Positions 43,082 through 51,605 of a stretch of DNA of 64,000 bases are shown here, piece after piece. The position numbers and the translations under genes were made by a program. Every line of letters begins with the position of its first letter. Position 1 is the stretch's first letter. Source of the stretch: FEB-35 sp050263095 (GTDB lineage: Bacteria > Desulfobacterota > Deferrimicrobia > Deferrimicrobiales > Deferrimicrobiaceae). The notes beneath the pieces are model-generated. The model had not been told where the DNA came from and made no database searches. It saw only the letters and a list, made by a program, of their open reading frames with translations. Location of the stretch: assembly GCA_050263095.1 (NCBI GenBank), contig JBLNEW010000071.1:44648-108647 (forward strand), written 5' to 3'.

Positions 43082-44575
43082 TCACCGGCCGGAATTGCCC
43101 TGCAATGAAAAGGTCGTTGCCTGATATGCGATGGCGATCCAGGCCGATAAGTTTTCGTTTTTGGAGCCGGGGATGCCTCTCTCGTCTGCAACGCGGTCAA
43201 AGGTCGAGTGAGCTTCCGCTCTCCATGAGTCGGCAAGCCACCCCGTAAGGCCCGCCGACAAGCGGGTGCGGCGCTCCCCCGGGAAGCCGATCGACGGCCG
43301 GATCCCGCTTTCGTGCAGGATCCGCTCGTAGGAAACCTCCACGAAGGTCGACGGCAGGATGAAGTAACGTGACTGCACGAACCAATCTCGGGAGCCGCCC
43401 CCCATTGGATGGCCCATGACGTCGCCCCTGTACTGATGGGGGTACGCGCCATGGCTGTACCAGTTGGCCGTCCTGGCGTGCCCGCTGTAGTTGTCCGCAT
43501 ACTCGGCGCGCAGGTCGACGCGCGAGCTCCCCAGGATCCGCGGGAAGTACACTCCAAAGATGTTCCCCCACTGCGAGGGCCATGGAAATCCTGTGGAAAG
43601 CAGGCGATTGTCCCCCTCGCCGGCCCTGTCCCAGTAGACCTGAAATGGCTGGCGGCGGATCGGCAGGGTCAACGTTATGTCGTAACCGGCCAGCGTATTG
43701 CTGCGGTCGGAGGGATCGTTGTTCCCACCGTAGGTTGTAAAAAATTCCGATATTCCGTTGCTGCGGCCGTCGCCGCCGAAGTGCAGGACCCGGGAGAGAC
43801 CGAGCTCCAGCCAGGCCTTCGGACGGGCGGCCAACCGCGTGCCGACCAGCATGGACCGCGAAAATTGCTGTTTCTTCTCCATCCGGGCGGCGAAGACGTC
43901 GTACTGCACATTCCCCAGGAAAGAGAACCAGCCGGCGAGAGGGATAGGCTCGGGATTGCGGATGCGGACGCCGGGGTAGGGCGCGGCGTTGTTGGTAAGG
44001 ATCAGCGCGCCGTTCCGGCCGGGGCCGTACCACGTCGAGATCCTCCCCGCCTGGACGGAGGCGTATTTATATCCCGCCTCGATGTGGGTGTCCAGGAGCC
44101 GGTTCCCCTCGTCGTCTCCCTCTCCCCGGAAGAATGCCGCGCGAAGCTGGGCCGACACGTTGGCCGTCGATTCCTCGCGCGCCGATATCGCCGCAAGCCC
44201 CCCCCAACCTTCGGGCGTGGGGATTCCCTCGTTGTTGGGTGGAAGGAATCGTGAATTGGAGCGTGAAACGGCCGCCGTAAAGCGCCCCATGGACTTCGGG
44301 GCGGTGTACGATATCAGCCAGTGCAGGAATTCCCCGTCGAATCCGCCGGGCGGAGACTGCCGCGATGCGGCCTCCACGGCGGCACGCACCGCCTGGATCG
44401 AGTACGGCCGGGTGTTGGCGAGGAACCCGGGCAGGTATCCCATGGCGTTAAGCTTGTCGATCGCCGCGTAGATCTCGGGCTCGTCATTCAGGAAAAGGTC
44501 TGCCCCGCTCGCAGGCACGGCTGTCGCCAGCGAGATGAGGACGACGATTACCTTGATTCGGGTCGCGTTTTTCAA
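43082..44575 (-). CDS. wzi: Wzi-like capsule assembly outer-membrane protein
   Basis: A 497-residue exported beta-barrel protein of the capsule assembly Wzi family. Signal peptide ending VPASG, then LNDEPEIYAAIDKLNAMGYLPG, the typical N-terminal helical region, and many aromatic-rich strands. TTG 44575 gives a compact signal peptide; a TTG at 44608 is an alternative. Wzi anchors or organises capsule on the cell surface. It follows the NusG paralogue, before capD. Confidence 0.8.
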   Translation of the reverse strand: MKNATRIKVIVVLISLATAVPASGADLFLNDEPEIYAAIDKLNAMGYLPGFLANTRPYSIQAVRAAVEAASRQSPPGGFDGEFLHWLISYTAPKSMGRFTAAVSRSNSRFLPPNNEGIPTPEGWGGLAAISAREESTANVSAQLRAAFFRGEGDDEGNRLLDTHIEAGYKYASVQAGRISTWYGPGRNGALILTNNAAPYPGVRIRNPEPIPLAGWFSFLGNVQYDVFAARMEKKQQFSRSMLVGTRLAARPKAWLELGLSRVLHFGGDGRSNGISEFFTTYGGNNDPSDRSNTLAGYDITLTLPIRRQPFQVYWDRAGEGDNRLLSTGFPWPSQWGNIFGVYFPRILGSSRVDLRAEYADNYSGHARTANWYSHGAYPHQYRGDVMGHPMGGGSRDWFVQSRYFILPSTFVEVSYERILHESGIRPSIGFPGERRTRLSAGLTGWLADSWRAEAHSTFDRVADERGIPGSKNENLSAWIAIAYQATTFSLQGNSGR

Positions 44576-44624
44576 TATTCCCTTTTCGGGCCAGGAGTAA
44601 ACTTTCAACGCCCCCGACGATCGT

Positions 44625-45116
44625 CTACCCTTCGAGCGCGTCTTTTTTCAGTATCACGCGGAAGCTCGACACGGCTTCCAGCAGGAGCACCACTCTTTCG
44701 CGGTCCGGGAGAGCCTCCAGGAAAATCGCATCCAGCCCGGCAAACGGGCCCTCCCCGATCTTTATCTTTTCGCCCGATTTCCACTCGACCGCCGGCTTGA
44801 CCAGCTTGACGATTCCCGATTCGTCCATGCGGTTGCGGACCGCTTCGACGATCTCCGTGTCCACCTCCTGCGGGTCGGGGCCGAAGGATACCACGCGCGC
44901 CACGCCGCGGGTGTACCGTACGGTGCGAAGCTTCTCGACGGCGAAACGGACAAAAAGATAGGTGGGAAAAAGCGGCCGTACGTCGAACCTGTTTTTCCCC
45001 CTGACCTTCTTCAGTATTTTCGGATAGATCGTCTCGAAGCCGGCTTCGGTGAGTCGCGTGTAAATGCGGGATTCGTTTAATGGCTTGGTTTTTACGAGGT
45101 ACCACTTCGGAACCAT
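44625..45116 (-). CDS. NusG-family specialised antiterminator (UpxY/RfaH-like)
   Basis: A 163-residue protein: NGN domain starting WYLVKTKPLNESRIYTRL with LFPTYLFVRF, and a C-terminal KOW domain with IGEGPFAGLDAIFLEAL. It is placed first in a polysaccharide unit, away from the secE-nusG-rpl context, as in UpxY, RfaH and LoaP regulators that let polymerase read through long surface-glycan operons. A promoter lies about 100 bp upstream. Target operon is inferred to be its own. Confidence 0.85.
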   Translation of the reverse strand: MVPKWYLVKTKPLNESRIYTRLTEAGFETIYPKILKKVRGKNRFDVRPLFPTYLFVRFAVEKLRTVRYTRGVARVVSFGPDPQEVDTEIVEAVRNRMDESGIVKLVKPAVEWKSGEKIKIGEGPFAGLDAIFLEALPDRERVVLLLEAVSSFRVILKKDALEG

Positions 45117-45215
45117 TCATGGACTCCCGCATGCACGAGGCCACGACGGCCCATCAGGATCCCCCCGGATTCCCCAGCTCTGATGAGACTCGTGTCTTAT
45201 CGCAAGTGTATGCCG

Positions 45216-45244
45216 ATTTTATCCTAAATGCTTACCGTGCGCAA
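45216..45244 (-). promoter_or_regulatory. Sigma-70 promoter of the nusG-wzi-capD unit
   Basis: On the minus strand, TTGCGC (45239-45244) and TAAAAT (45216-45221) are separated by exactly 17 bp. The predicted start near 45209 leaves a leader of about 93 nt before the NusG-like ATG, where an antiterminator-recruitment site could lie; no ops-like element was recognised. Confidence 0.55.
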
Positions 45245-45310
45245 TAAACCTTAATCCCAGTTTAGCGCCTCGAAGGGAGCGCCGCGGGCGATAGCGGCTC
45301 ATTTGCCTCC

Positions 45311-47233
45311 CTATTTCTGCCCGCGAAAGTAATCGATGGTGCGGGAAAGGCCGTCCCGGACCGCGACCTTGGGCTCCCATCCGAGCTTTTCCTTGGCCAG
45401 CGAGATGTCCGGCCGGCGGCGGACCGGATCGTCCTGCGGCAGGGGGCGGTAGACTATCTCGGAGGAGGACCCTGCAAGCTCCCTGATCATTAGCGCAAGC
45501 TCGCTGATGGTGTTTTCGGCGGGATTGCCCAGGTTCACCGGGCCCACCATCTCGTCCTGGTCCATCATCGCGATCATTGCGGTGACCAGATCGTCCACAT
45601 AGCAGAAGGAGCGCGTCTGCTCGCCCGTACCGTAAAGCGTTATCGGCTGGTTTTGAAGCGCCTGGAGTATGAAGTTGGAGACGACCCTGCCGTCGTTGGG
45701 GTGCATCCTCGGACCGTATGTGTTGAATATGCGGATCACTCGGATCTGCAGGTTGTGCTGACGGTAATAGTCGAAAAAGAGCGTCTCGGCGCAACGCTTG
45801 CCCTCGTCGTAGCAGTTGCCGCAAAATGCGGCCCGCCCGTGGCGGCGCACGCAGATTACGTGATTCTTGACGTCCACGCAGTAGACTTTGCCCGCGTATC
45901 GAATCCGTTCCGGCTCCACCAGGTTCGCCTCGGCCGGCGGCCGGAGGTTGACGCGGTAGAGATCGCGGCCGGGCGTGAGCGATTTCGACGCCGCGTACCC
46001 GCACCGCAGCGCCAGCTCCTGCACGTCATCGGCGAGACGCTCCGACTTGGTCCAGTAGCACACACTGTCGCCGCGCCGGGATCCGTCGCCGAGGATGAGG
46101 GCATCGAGCAGGATCGTCGATTGACGGCGCGAGAGGCCGAGGAGCTCGCGCGGGATGTACTTGTCGCCCGCCTTGCCGAGCGGCGCAAGTATTTCGGCGA
46201 GCTGCTTGCTGCAGATGCGGAGCTGATGGTCGTCGGAGGTGAAAAAGTTGAATCCGAGGCGCTTAAGGCAGCCGATCATCCGGTCCCGGCCGTCGCCCTC
46301 CGCCTGCGCGATGAGAACGTTGTAGTCCGCAACATCGTAATCGCGGCCGCTCACTTCGCGCACCCTGCGCCGGACGTGGACACAGCCTTCCGATATGTAA
46401 TAACCGAGGAATTCCAGCCAGTCGTCCATCCGGATGCGCGTCTTTCGGACTTTTGCATCGCGCGGCGGCGCGTCCAGGTCGAACCATTCGACCTCCTCGC
46501 CCCCAAAGGCGGCACCGGTCGGGACTCGCCATCCATTCCAGTAACGCGGCTCGTCCGCGCGCAGGAACCGCATCTTGCCCGTCTTGCCGCGCACGTACAT
46601 GCGGTGGTCGGGGGTAACCGCGAAATCGAACTTGGAGTTGGCAAAGCGCAGCAGCTCGCCCACATACGGGTAAGCGATGATTTCATCGGGGATGTGGTAC
46701 TCGACCTCGCCGTTCCCGGTCAAGGTTGCGACCGCCGTGCCCGGCTGCAGCGCAGGGAATGCTATCCAGCCCTGTTCGGTGAGGATCTCCGTCTCGGCGT
46801 CGTAGCATGCACGCGGGCCGATCGGGTTGACGTTCCCCCAGTAGCTCTCCTTCTGCGGGTGCTCCGACGGGTCGCCGTAGACTTCCGAGGTCGAGGCCTG
46901 CAGGATCTTCACCTTGAGCCGCTTGGCCAATCCCAGCATGTTGATGGCGCCGTGAACGTTGGTCTTCGTGGTCTGCACGGGGTCGAACTGGTAGTGGACG
47001 GGGGAGGCGGGACAGGCGAGGTTGTAGATCTCGTCGACCTCCACGTAGAGCGGCCAGGTTATGTCGTGGCGCATGAACTCGAACATGTGGTTGTCCATCA
47101 GGTGGAGAATGTTCTGCCTGCGCGAGGTGAAGAAGTTGTCGACGCACATGACCTCGACACCACGCGCGAGAAGCCGTTCGCAAAGGTGAGTGCCGATGAA
47201 GCCCGCCCCGCCTGTAACAAGGATACGTTTCAT
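45311..47233 (-). CDS. uxs: UDP-glucuronate decarboxylase (UDP-xylose synthase) precursor containing an intein
   Basis: A 640-residue precursor. Exteins total 309 residues, the normal bacterial UXS length: TGGAGFIGTHLCERL (7-21), VDNFFTSRRQNI, STSEVYGDPSEHPQ and, after the intein, CYDEGKRCAETLFFDYYR with catalytic Tyr475 and Lys479, then NTYGPRMHPNDGRVV. It decarboxylates UDP-glucuronate (made by Ugd) to UDP-xylose. Residues 143-473 are the intein, placed between GPRA and CYDEGK. Without splicing the active site is split, so activity depends on intein removal. It overlaps the fcl stop by 4 bp. Confidence 0.93.
   Translation of the reverse strand: MKRILVTGGAGFIGTHLCERLLARGVEVMCVDNFFTSRRQNILHLMDNHMFEFMRHDITWPLYVEVDEIYNLACPASPVHYQFDPVQTTKTNVHGAINMLGLAKRLKVKILQASTSEVYGDPSEHPQKESYWGNVNPIGPRACYDAETEILTEQGWIAFPALQPGTAVATLTGNGEVEYHIPDEIIAYPYVGELLRFANSKFDFAVTPDHRMYVRGKTGKMRFLRADEPRYWNGWRVPTGAAFGGEEVEWFDLDAPPRDAKVRKTRIRMDDWLEFLGYYISEGCVHVRRRVREVSGRDYDVADYNVLIAQAEGDGRDRMIGCLKRLGFNFFTSDDHQLRICSKQLAEILAPLGKAGDKYIPRELLGLSRRQSTILLDALILGDGSRRGDSVCYWTKSERLADDVQELALRCGYAASKSLTPGRDLYRVNLRPPAEANLVEPERIRYAGKVYCVDVKNHVICVRRHGRAAFCGNCYDEGKRCAETLFFDYYRQHNLQIRVIRIFNTYGPRMHPNDGRVVSNFILQALQNQPITLYGTGEQTRSFCYVDDLVTAMIAMMDQDEMVGPVNLGNPAENTISELALMIRELAGSSSEIVYRPLPQDDPVRRRPDISLAKEKLGWEPKVAVRDGLSRTIDYFRGQK
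45815..46807 (-). mobile_element. Intein with LAGLIDADG homing endonuclease in the UXS gene
   Basis: 331 codons in frame. Block A: Cys1 in CYDAETEILTEQGW. Block B: TPDH (Thr65, His68). Endonuclease motifs: WLEFLGYYISEG and LLDALILGDGS, each keeping its catalytic acid (Glu282 and Asp383 of the precursor). Block F: VYCVDVKNHVICV. Block G: AAFCGN then Cys+1 of the extein. The penultimate residue is Gly rather than His, as in the CGN-ending intein group. Both Cys nucleophiles and the terminal Asn are intact, so splicing is expected. Base composition resembles the host gene, so it is not obviously a recent arrival. Confidence 0.92.
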
Positions 47234-48204
47234 TTGAGGGCGCTCTCCCTTCGCGCATTTTCATACCAATCGATCGTCCTGCGCAGTCCTTCCTCGAAGG
47301 AAGTCCGCGCGACGAAACCGAACTCTTCTTTCGCGCGGGCCGTGTCCAGGAAGCGGCGCGGCTGCCCGTCGGGCCTGGCGAGGTCGCGCACGATCCTGCC
47401 CTCGAATCCCGTCAGCCGGCGAATCAGCTCGATCAGGTCGTTGATTGCGATCTCCCGCCCCGCGCCTATGTTGACCGGCTCGGGCTTGTCGTACCGCTCC
47501 GTCGCCAGGACGATACCTTCGGCGGCATCGTCCACGTAAAGGAATTCCCTCGAGACCGGAACCCCCTGATGGAAGCCGCTGCCCCAGACCTCGACCTGCG
47601 CCGCTCCGGAGTCTCTCGCGTCCACGAACTTCCGGATGAGGGCCGGGATTACATGGGATTTCTCCGGCTCGAAGAAATGGTCCCCCGGACCGTACAGGTT
47701 GACCGGCAGGAGATGGACCACGCCGAAGCCGTACTCGTCCCGGTACGCCCGGCCCATCACCAACAGCATCTTCTTGGCGATGCCGTAGGGGGCGTTGGTC
47801 GCCTCGGGATACCCTTCCCAGAGATCGTCTTCCTTGAATGGAATCCGCGGCGGCCGGAAGGGGTAAGCGCACACCGTGCCGATCTGGACGAACTTCCTGA
47901 CTCCGGCCTTTCGGGCCTCCTCCATGAGATGGATTCCCATTGTCGCATTGTCGAAGAACAGGGCGCCGGGATGGGCGCGGTTCCAGCCGATCCCGCCCGC
48001 ATTGGCCGCGAGGTGGATGACGATTTCATGCCCCGCAACCGCCCTTGCGCATGCCTCCTGCAGCCGCAGGTCGCATTCGGCCGACCGCGGTATGGAGATG
48101 TCCTCCCGCCGGGCACCCCGCTCGACGAGCCGGCGTACGACCGGATCCCCGAGGAACCCCGACCCGCCGGTGACCAGGATCTTTTTCCCCTCGAAGAAAC
48201 CCAT
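47230..48204 (-). CDS. fcl: GDP-L-fucose synthase family SDR
   Basis: A 324-residue epimerase/reductase. TGGSGFLGDPVVRRL at the N-terminus, AANAGGIGWNRAHP, QIGTVCAYPFRPP, catalytic YGIAK and PVNLYGPGDHF match the WcaG/Fcl family, which converts GDP-4-keto-6-deoxymannose to GDP-fucose. It begins 3 bp after gmd, and overlaps uxs by 4 bp. A variant stereochemistry cannot be excluded. Confidence 0.88.
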   Translation of the reverse strand: MGFFEGKKILVTGGSGFLGDPVVRRLVERGARREDISIPRSAECDLRLQEACARAVAGHEIVIHLAANAGGIGWNRAHPGALFFDNATMGIHLMEEARKAGVRKFVQIGTVCAYPFRPPRIPFKEDDLWEGYPEATNAPYGIAKKMLLVMGRAYRDEYGFGVVHLLPVNLYGPGDHFFEPEKSHVIPALIRKFVDARDSGAAQVEVWGSGFHQGVPVSREFLYVDDAAEGIVLATERYDKPEPVNIGAGREIAINDLIELIRRLTGFEGRIVRDLARPDGQPRRFLDTARAKEEFGFVARTSFEEGLRRTIDWYENARRESALK

Positions 48205-48207
48205 CGA

Positions 48208-49248
48208 TTACAGCCTGGAGCCGACCGGGATGCCCTTGGCGGCCAGAGCCTTGCGCCCCTCGCCCGGGGACGTCAGGCCCGCGTCCTCCATGTCGGCGTC
48301 GACCATGATGCGCACCAGTTCCCTGAATGCGACCTTCGGCTCCCACCCAAGGAGCTTCCGCGCCTTCGAGGCGTCGGCTATCAGGTTCTCGACCTCCGTC
48401 GGCCGGAAATATTTCTTGTCGATCCTTACGTGCCGCTTCCAGTCCAATCCCGCGTAGGCGAACGCCTCTTCCACGAAATCCCGAACCGAGTTGGACTGCC
48501 CCGTGCCGACGACGAAATCGTCTCCGCCGTCGTGCTGGAGGATGCGCCACATGGCCTCGACGTACTCGAACGCGAAGCCCCAGTCGCGCCTGGCGTCGAG
48601 GTTTCCGAGGAAAAGCTCCTCCTGCTTCCCCGCCTTGATGGCGGCGATGGCCCGGGTGATCTTGCGCGTCACGAAAGTCTCCCCCCGCCGCGGCGACTCG
48701 TGGTTGAAGAGTATTCCGTTGCTGGTGAACATGCCGTACGCTTCGCGATAATTGACCGACATCCAGTAGGAATACACTTTTGCCGCCCCGTAGGGGGAAC
48801 GCGGGTAGAAGGGGGTCTTCTCGCTCTGCGGCGGCGGCGAGGCGCCGAACATTTCGCTCGAAGAAGCCTGGTAGTACCTGGCCTTGACTCCGGCCCTTCG
48901 CACCGATTCGAGGATCCGGGTCGTTCCGAGGCCGGTGATGTCGCCGGTATACTCCGGGATATCGAAGGAGACCCGGACGTGGCTTTGCGCCCCCAGGTGG
49001 TAGATTTCGTCCGGCTGGACGTTATAGATGAGGTTCGTAAGCTGTCCCGAATCGGAGAGGTCTCCGTAGTGCAGGAACATGCGTGCGCCTGGCAAGTGAG
49101 GGTCCACGTAAATGTGCCCGAGCCGCCCGGTGTTGAAGGTGGAGGCCCGGCGTATCAACCCGTGGACCTCGTAGCCCTTAGCCAGCAGCAGCTCGACGAG
49201 ATACGAGCCGTCCTGGCCGGTGATCCCGGTGAGAAGCGCCTTCGGCAT
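48208..49248 (-). CDS. gmd: GDP-mannose 4,6-dehydratase
   Basis: A 346-residue SDR: ALLTGITGQDGSYLVELLL, HLGAQSHVRVSF, YQASSSEMFGASP, catalytic YGAAK and a substrate-binding NHESPRRGETFVTRKITRA segment, all diagnostic of Gmd. It forms GDP-4-keto-6-deoxymannose for Fcl. AGAGGA lies 8 nt before the ATG. First gene of the gmd-fcl-uxs unit. Confidence 0.96.
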   Translation of the reverse strand: MPKALLTGITGQDGSYLVELLLAKGYEVHGLIRRASTFNTGRLGHIYVDPHLPGARMFLHYGDLSDSGQLTNLIYNVQPDEIYHLGAQSHVRVSFDIPEYTGDITGLGTTRILESVRRAGVKARYYQASSSEMFGASPPPQSEKTPFYPRSPYGAAKVYSYWMSVNYREAYGMFTSNGILFNHESPRRGETFVTRKITRAIAAIKAGKQEELFLGNLDARRDWGFAFEYVEAMWRILQHDGGDDFVVGTGQSNSVRDFVEEAFAYAGLDWKRHVRIDKKYFRPTEVENLIADASKARKLLGWEPKVAFRELVRIMVDADMEDAGLTSPGEGRKALAAKGIPVGSRL

Positions 49249-49322
49249 GACGGTATCCTCTAAAATACCTTATATTAGGGACGTCAGTGCATTCTAATCG
49301 GGTATCGGGTGATAATTCAACG

Positions 49323-50612
49323 ATGGACCCGGTCGCGCTGCTTCAGGAATATATAAGGATAGACACTTCAAACCCTCCCGGCGATTGCCGGGCCGCGGCA
49401 GGCCTGCTGTGCAGGGTCCTCGTCGAAAACGGCCTGGCGCCCGTCACGTTCGGCGCCCGTCCCGAGAAACCCAACGTCCTGTGCCACGTCGGGGGGACCG
49501 GGGAGCCTGCGCTCGTCCTCATACACCACATGGATGTCGTCCCGGCCCGGGCCGAAGAGTGGAGCGTCCCGCCTTTCTCAGCGGAGATCCGGGAAGGATA
49601 CATGTTCGGCCGTGGGACCCTGGACACCAAGGGGCTCGGCGTGGCGCACCTTTGCGCGTCGATAGGCGCGTCAATATCGGGCGGGCTCCGCCGGAAACTT
49701 TACTTCGTCGCAAACTCCGACGAAGAAGTGGGCGGCGGGGAAGGGGCGGAGTTTTTCATAAAGAACCTTCCGATCACGTTCGGACGCGCGTACGGGATGA
49801 ACGAGGGGGGCGTTGGAGTGCGGGACGTCTTCGGCCCCGGGAAATTTTTCCTGGTCAACATGTGGGAGAAGGGGCCGCTGTGGCTGAAACTGTCCGCGTC
49901 GGGGCGGGCGGGGCACGGCAGCCGCCCTTCGGGCAGGGACGCCCCGGCGAGGCTTTCCCGCGCTATGGCTGCGATCGCGTCGTTCCGAAGCCCTGCCCGC
50001 CTGACGGATCCGGTGCGCGAGATGCTGCGCGTCCTCTTCGCGCAGGGGCGGATCGGTTTGAATCCCGATTCGCTCCAGGGAGGCCCCGGCGATGCGGCGG
50101 CGCTCGACGAGTTCGCGAAGAAGTTTCCCGAGACTGACCCGCTGTTTCGCAACACCTTCGCCGTCACCACGCTTTCGGCGGGCTTCAAGCCCAACGTCAT
50201 CCCGGCGCACGCGGAAGGGACCGTCGATTGCAGGATCCTCCCCGGCGAGGAGCCGGAGCTCGTGGCCGCGTATGTCCGTGACATGGTGCGGGAGTTCGAC
50301 GTCTCGGTGGAGACCGTTTTTTCGGAAAAGCCCTCCGGCTCCCCCCGCGGGCCGCTTTTCGACGCGGTTGCGGACGCCGTCCGGTCCGTCCATCCCGATG
50401 CGGTCGTCCTTCCATACATGTCCACGGGATTCACGGACTCGCGCTTCTTCCGTTCTGTCGGCGTGGAGACCTACGGGCTGATGCCGCTCCTGACGGCGCG
50501 GGAGGACATGGGCCGCATCCACGGCGTGGACGAGAAGATCCCGGTGGAAGGCATCGCGGAGATGACGACGACCGTCGCGGCGCTCATCGATCGGTGGAAC
50601 CGGATACCGTGA
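49323..50612 (+). CDS. M20-family metallopeptidase
   Basis: A 429-residue dinuclear zinc peptidase (ArgE/DapE/CPG2 type). LIHHMDVVPA (first zinc ligands), GRGTLDTKGLG (bridging Asp) and NSDEEVGGGEGAEFF (catalytic and ligand Glu) are in order, with the dimerisation domain (about 190-310) and a C-terminal ligand His in DMGRIHGVDEK. ATG 49323 is used; a GTG at 49287 is possible. Only gene on the plus strand here, unrelated to glycan synthesis as far as can be seen. Substrate unknown. Confidence 0.88.
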   Translation: MDPVALLQEYIRIDTSNPPGDCRAAAGLLCRVLVENGLAPVTFGARPEKPNVLCHVGGTGEPALVLIHHMDVVPARAEEWSVPPFSAEIREGYMFGRGTLDTKGLGVAHLCASIGASISGGLRRKLYFVANSDEEVGGGEGAEFFIKNLPITFGRAYGMNEGGVGVRDVFGPGKFFLVNMWEKGPLWLKLSASGRAGHGSRPSGRDAPARLSRAMAAIASFRSPARLTDPVREMLRVLFAQGRIGLNPDSLQGGPGDAAALDEFAKKFPETDPLFRNTFAVTTLSAGFKPNVIPAHAEGTVDCRILPGEEPELVAAYVRDMVREFDVSVETVFSEKPSGSPRGPLFDAVADAVRSVHPDAVVLPYMSTGFTDSRFFRSVGVETYGLMPLLTAREDMGRIHGVDEKIPVEGIAEMTTTVAALIDRWNRIP

Positions 50613-50618
50613 CCGTCC

Positions 50619-51602
50619 TTACCGGTCCACAGGCCCCCAATCGATAGAAATATTCCCCTTCAGCAGACGCTTCAGGAAGGACAGCCGACTGTAATATCGG
50701 GACTTAAGGGCGGGGAAGGCCGGCTCCAGTCCGGGCAGCCGCTCGCGCAGCCACCGCCTGGTGGATTGGATGAGACGAAAATACCGGGGGTAAAGCCACC
50801 TGCGGAACACGTCGGGCATCTCCCCGTAACTGGTTATTACCCACGGGTCATACATCCAACGGTTGATGATCTTGACGCCGTGAAAATGGTAGAAGACGAG
50901 CGGGCAGCCGTCCGCGGTCAGACTGCCGTCGACGACCTCCAGCCTGTAGTTCATGCAGTTCCACGGGGCAAGGCCCGCCCCCTTGTGCTGCAGGACCGCG
51001 ACTCCCGGGAACCGGGCCGGCCAGTCGTCCAGGTACTTCTGGTCCGCGTAGCGCCCTTCCTCCAACCGTTCGAAGCACCACTCCAGGCACCTCTCCCGCC
51101 ACCAGGACAGGCAGGCCCTCCCGCGCCCGTCGTTCCTGAACGCGACGATACCCACATTGTAGATTCCCCGGTTCTCCAGGTGCCGCAGGTGCGCGGGGAA
51201 CCGGTGGCCTACGATCAGGATGGAGTTGTCGCCCATCTCCTCGTAGATCGGCGCCGGGCTCGAGAAGAACATCAGGTCCGCGTCCAGGTAGGTGACCATC
51301 CGTATATCCGGGAAACGATCAAGCAGGTAGAGGGGCCAGGAGGGGGAACAGGTGAAGTAATACTCCACCAGGCTGCGATCGCGTTTCGCCGCCTGAAGGG
51401 CTTCGTCCCCCCGCTCCAGCTCGGAAAGAGACACGGGACGCAGATTGTCGATCCCGAGCCGCCTCAACACGTCGTACGCGCCGTCGTCGAAGCACAGGAC
51501 CCAGAGCACGAACCCGTCGCCGGCATGCGCGGCAAGGGAACGGTACAGGGACAGCCCCTGCAGGAGGTAGTTGCGGTCGAAGTAGGTGCAGAAGTGGCGC
51601 AA
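50619..51602 (-). CDS. Putative glycosyltransferase (nucleotide-diphospho-sugar transferase fold)
   Basis: A 327-residue protein beginning MRHFCTYFDRNYLLQGLSLYRSL with the DxD metal site in MVTYLDADLMFFSSP (about residue 105) and a later NVGIVAFRND segment. This is typical of GT-A glycosyltransferases related to the GT8/GT77-like group. No membrane helix. Donor and acceptor sugars unknown. It follows the DegT aminotransferase by 3 bp. Confidence 0.75.
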   Translation of the reverse strand: MRHFCTYFDRNYLLQGLSLYRSLAAHAGDGFVLWVLCFDDGAYDVLRRLGIDNLRPVSLSELERGDEALQAAKRDRSLVEYYFTCSPSWPLYLLDRFPDIRMVTYLDADLMFFSSPAPIYEEMGDNSILIVGHRFPAHLRHLENRGIYNVGIVAFRNDGRGRACLSWWRERCLEWCFERLEEGRYADQKYLDDWPARFPGVAVLQHKGAGLAPWNCMNYRLEVVDGSLTADGCPLVFYHFHGVKIINRWMYDPWVITSYGEMPDVFRRWLYPRYFRLIQSTRRWLRERLPGLEPAFPALKSRYYSRLSFLKRLLKGNISIDWGPVDR

Positions 51603-51605
51603 GCG

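Noticed and set aside
46505..46807. Idea that the long UXS frame results from a fused or misassembled neighbouring gene
   Set aside because: The inserted segment begins with Cys, ends with Asn before Cys, and contains every intein block in order, and the flanks rejoin into a normal UXS.
45653..47539. 628-codon plus-strand open frame over the UXS-intein gene
   Set aside because: No recognisable domain, and the opposite strand encodes a complete UXS with intein and conserved motifs throughout.
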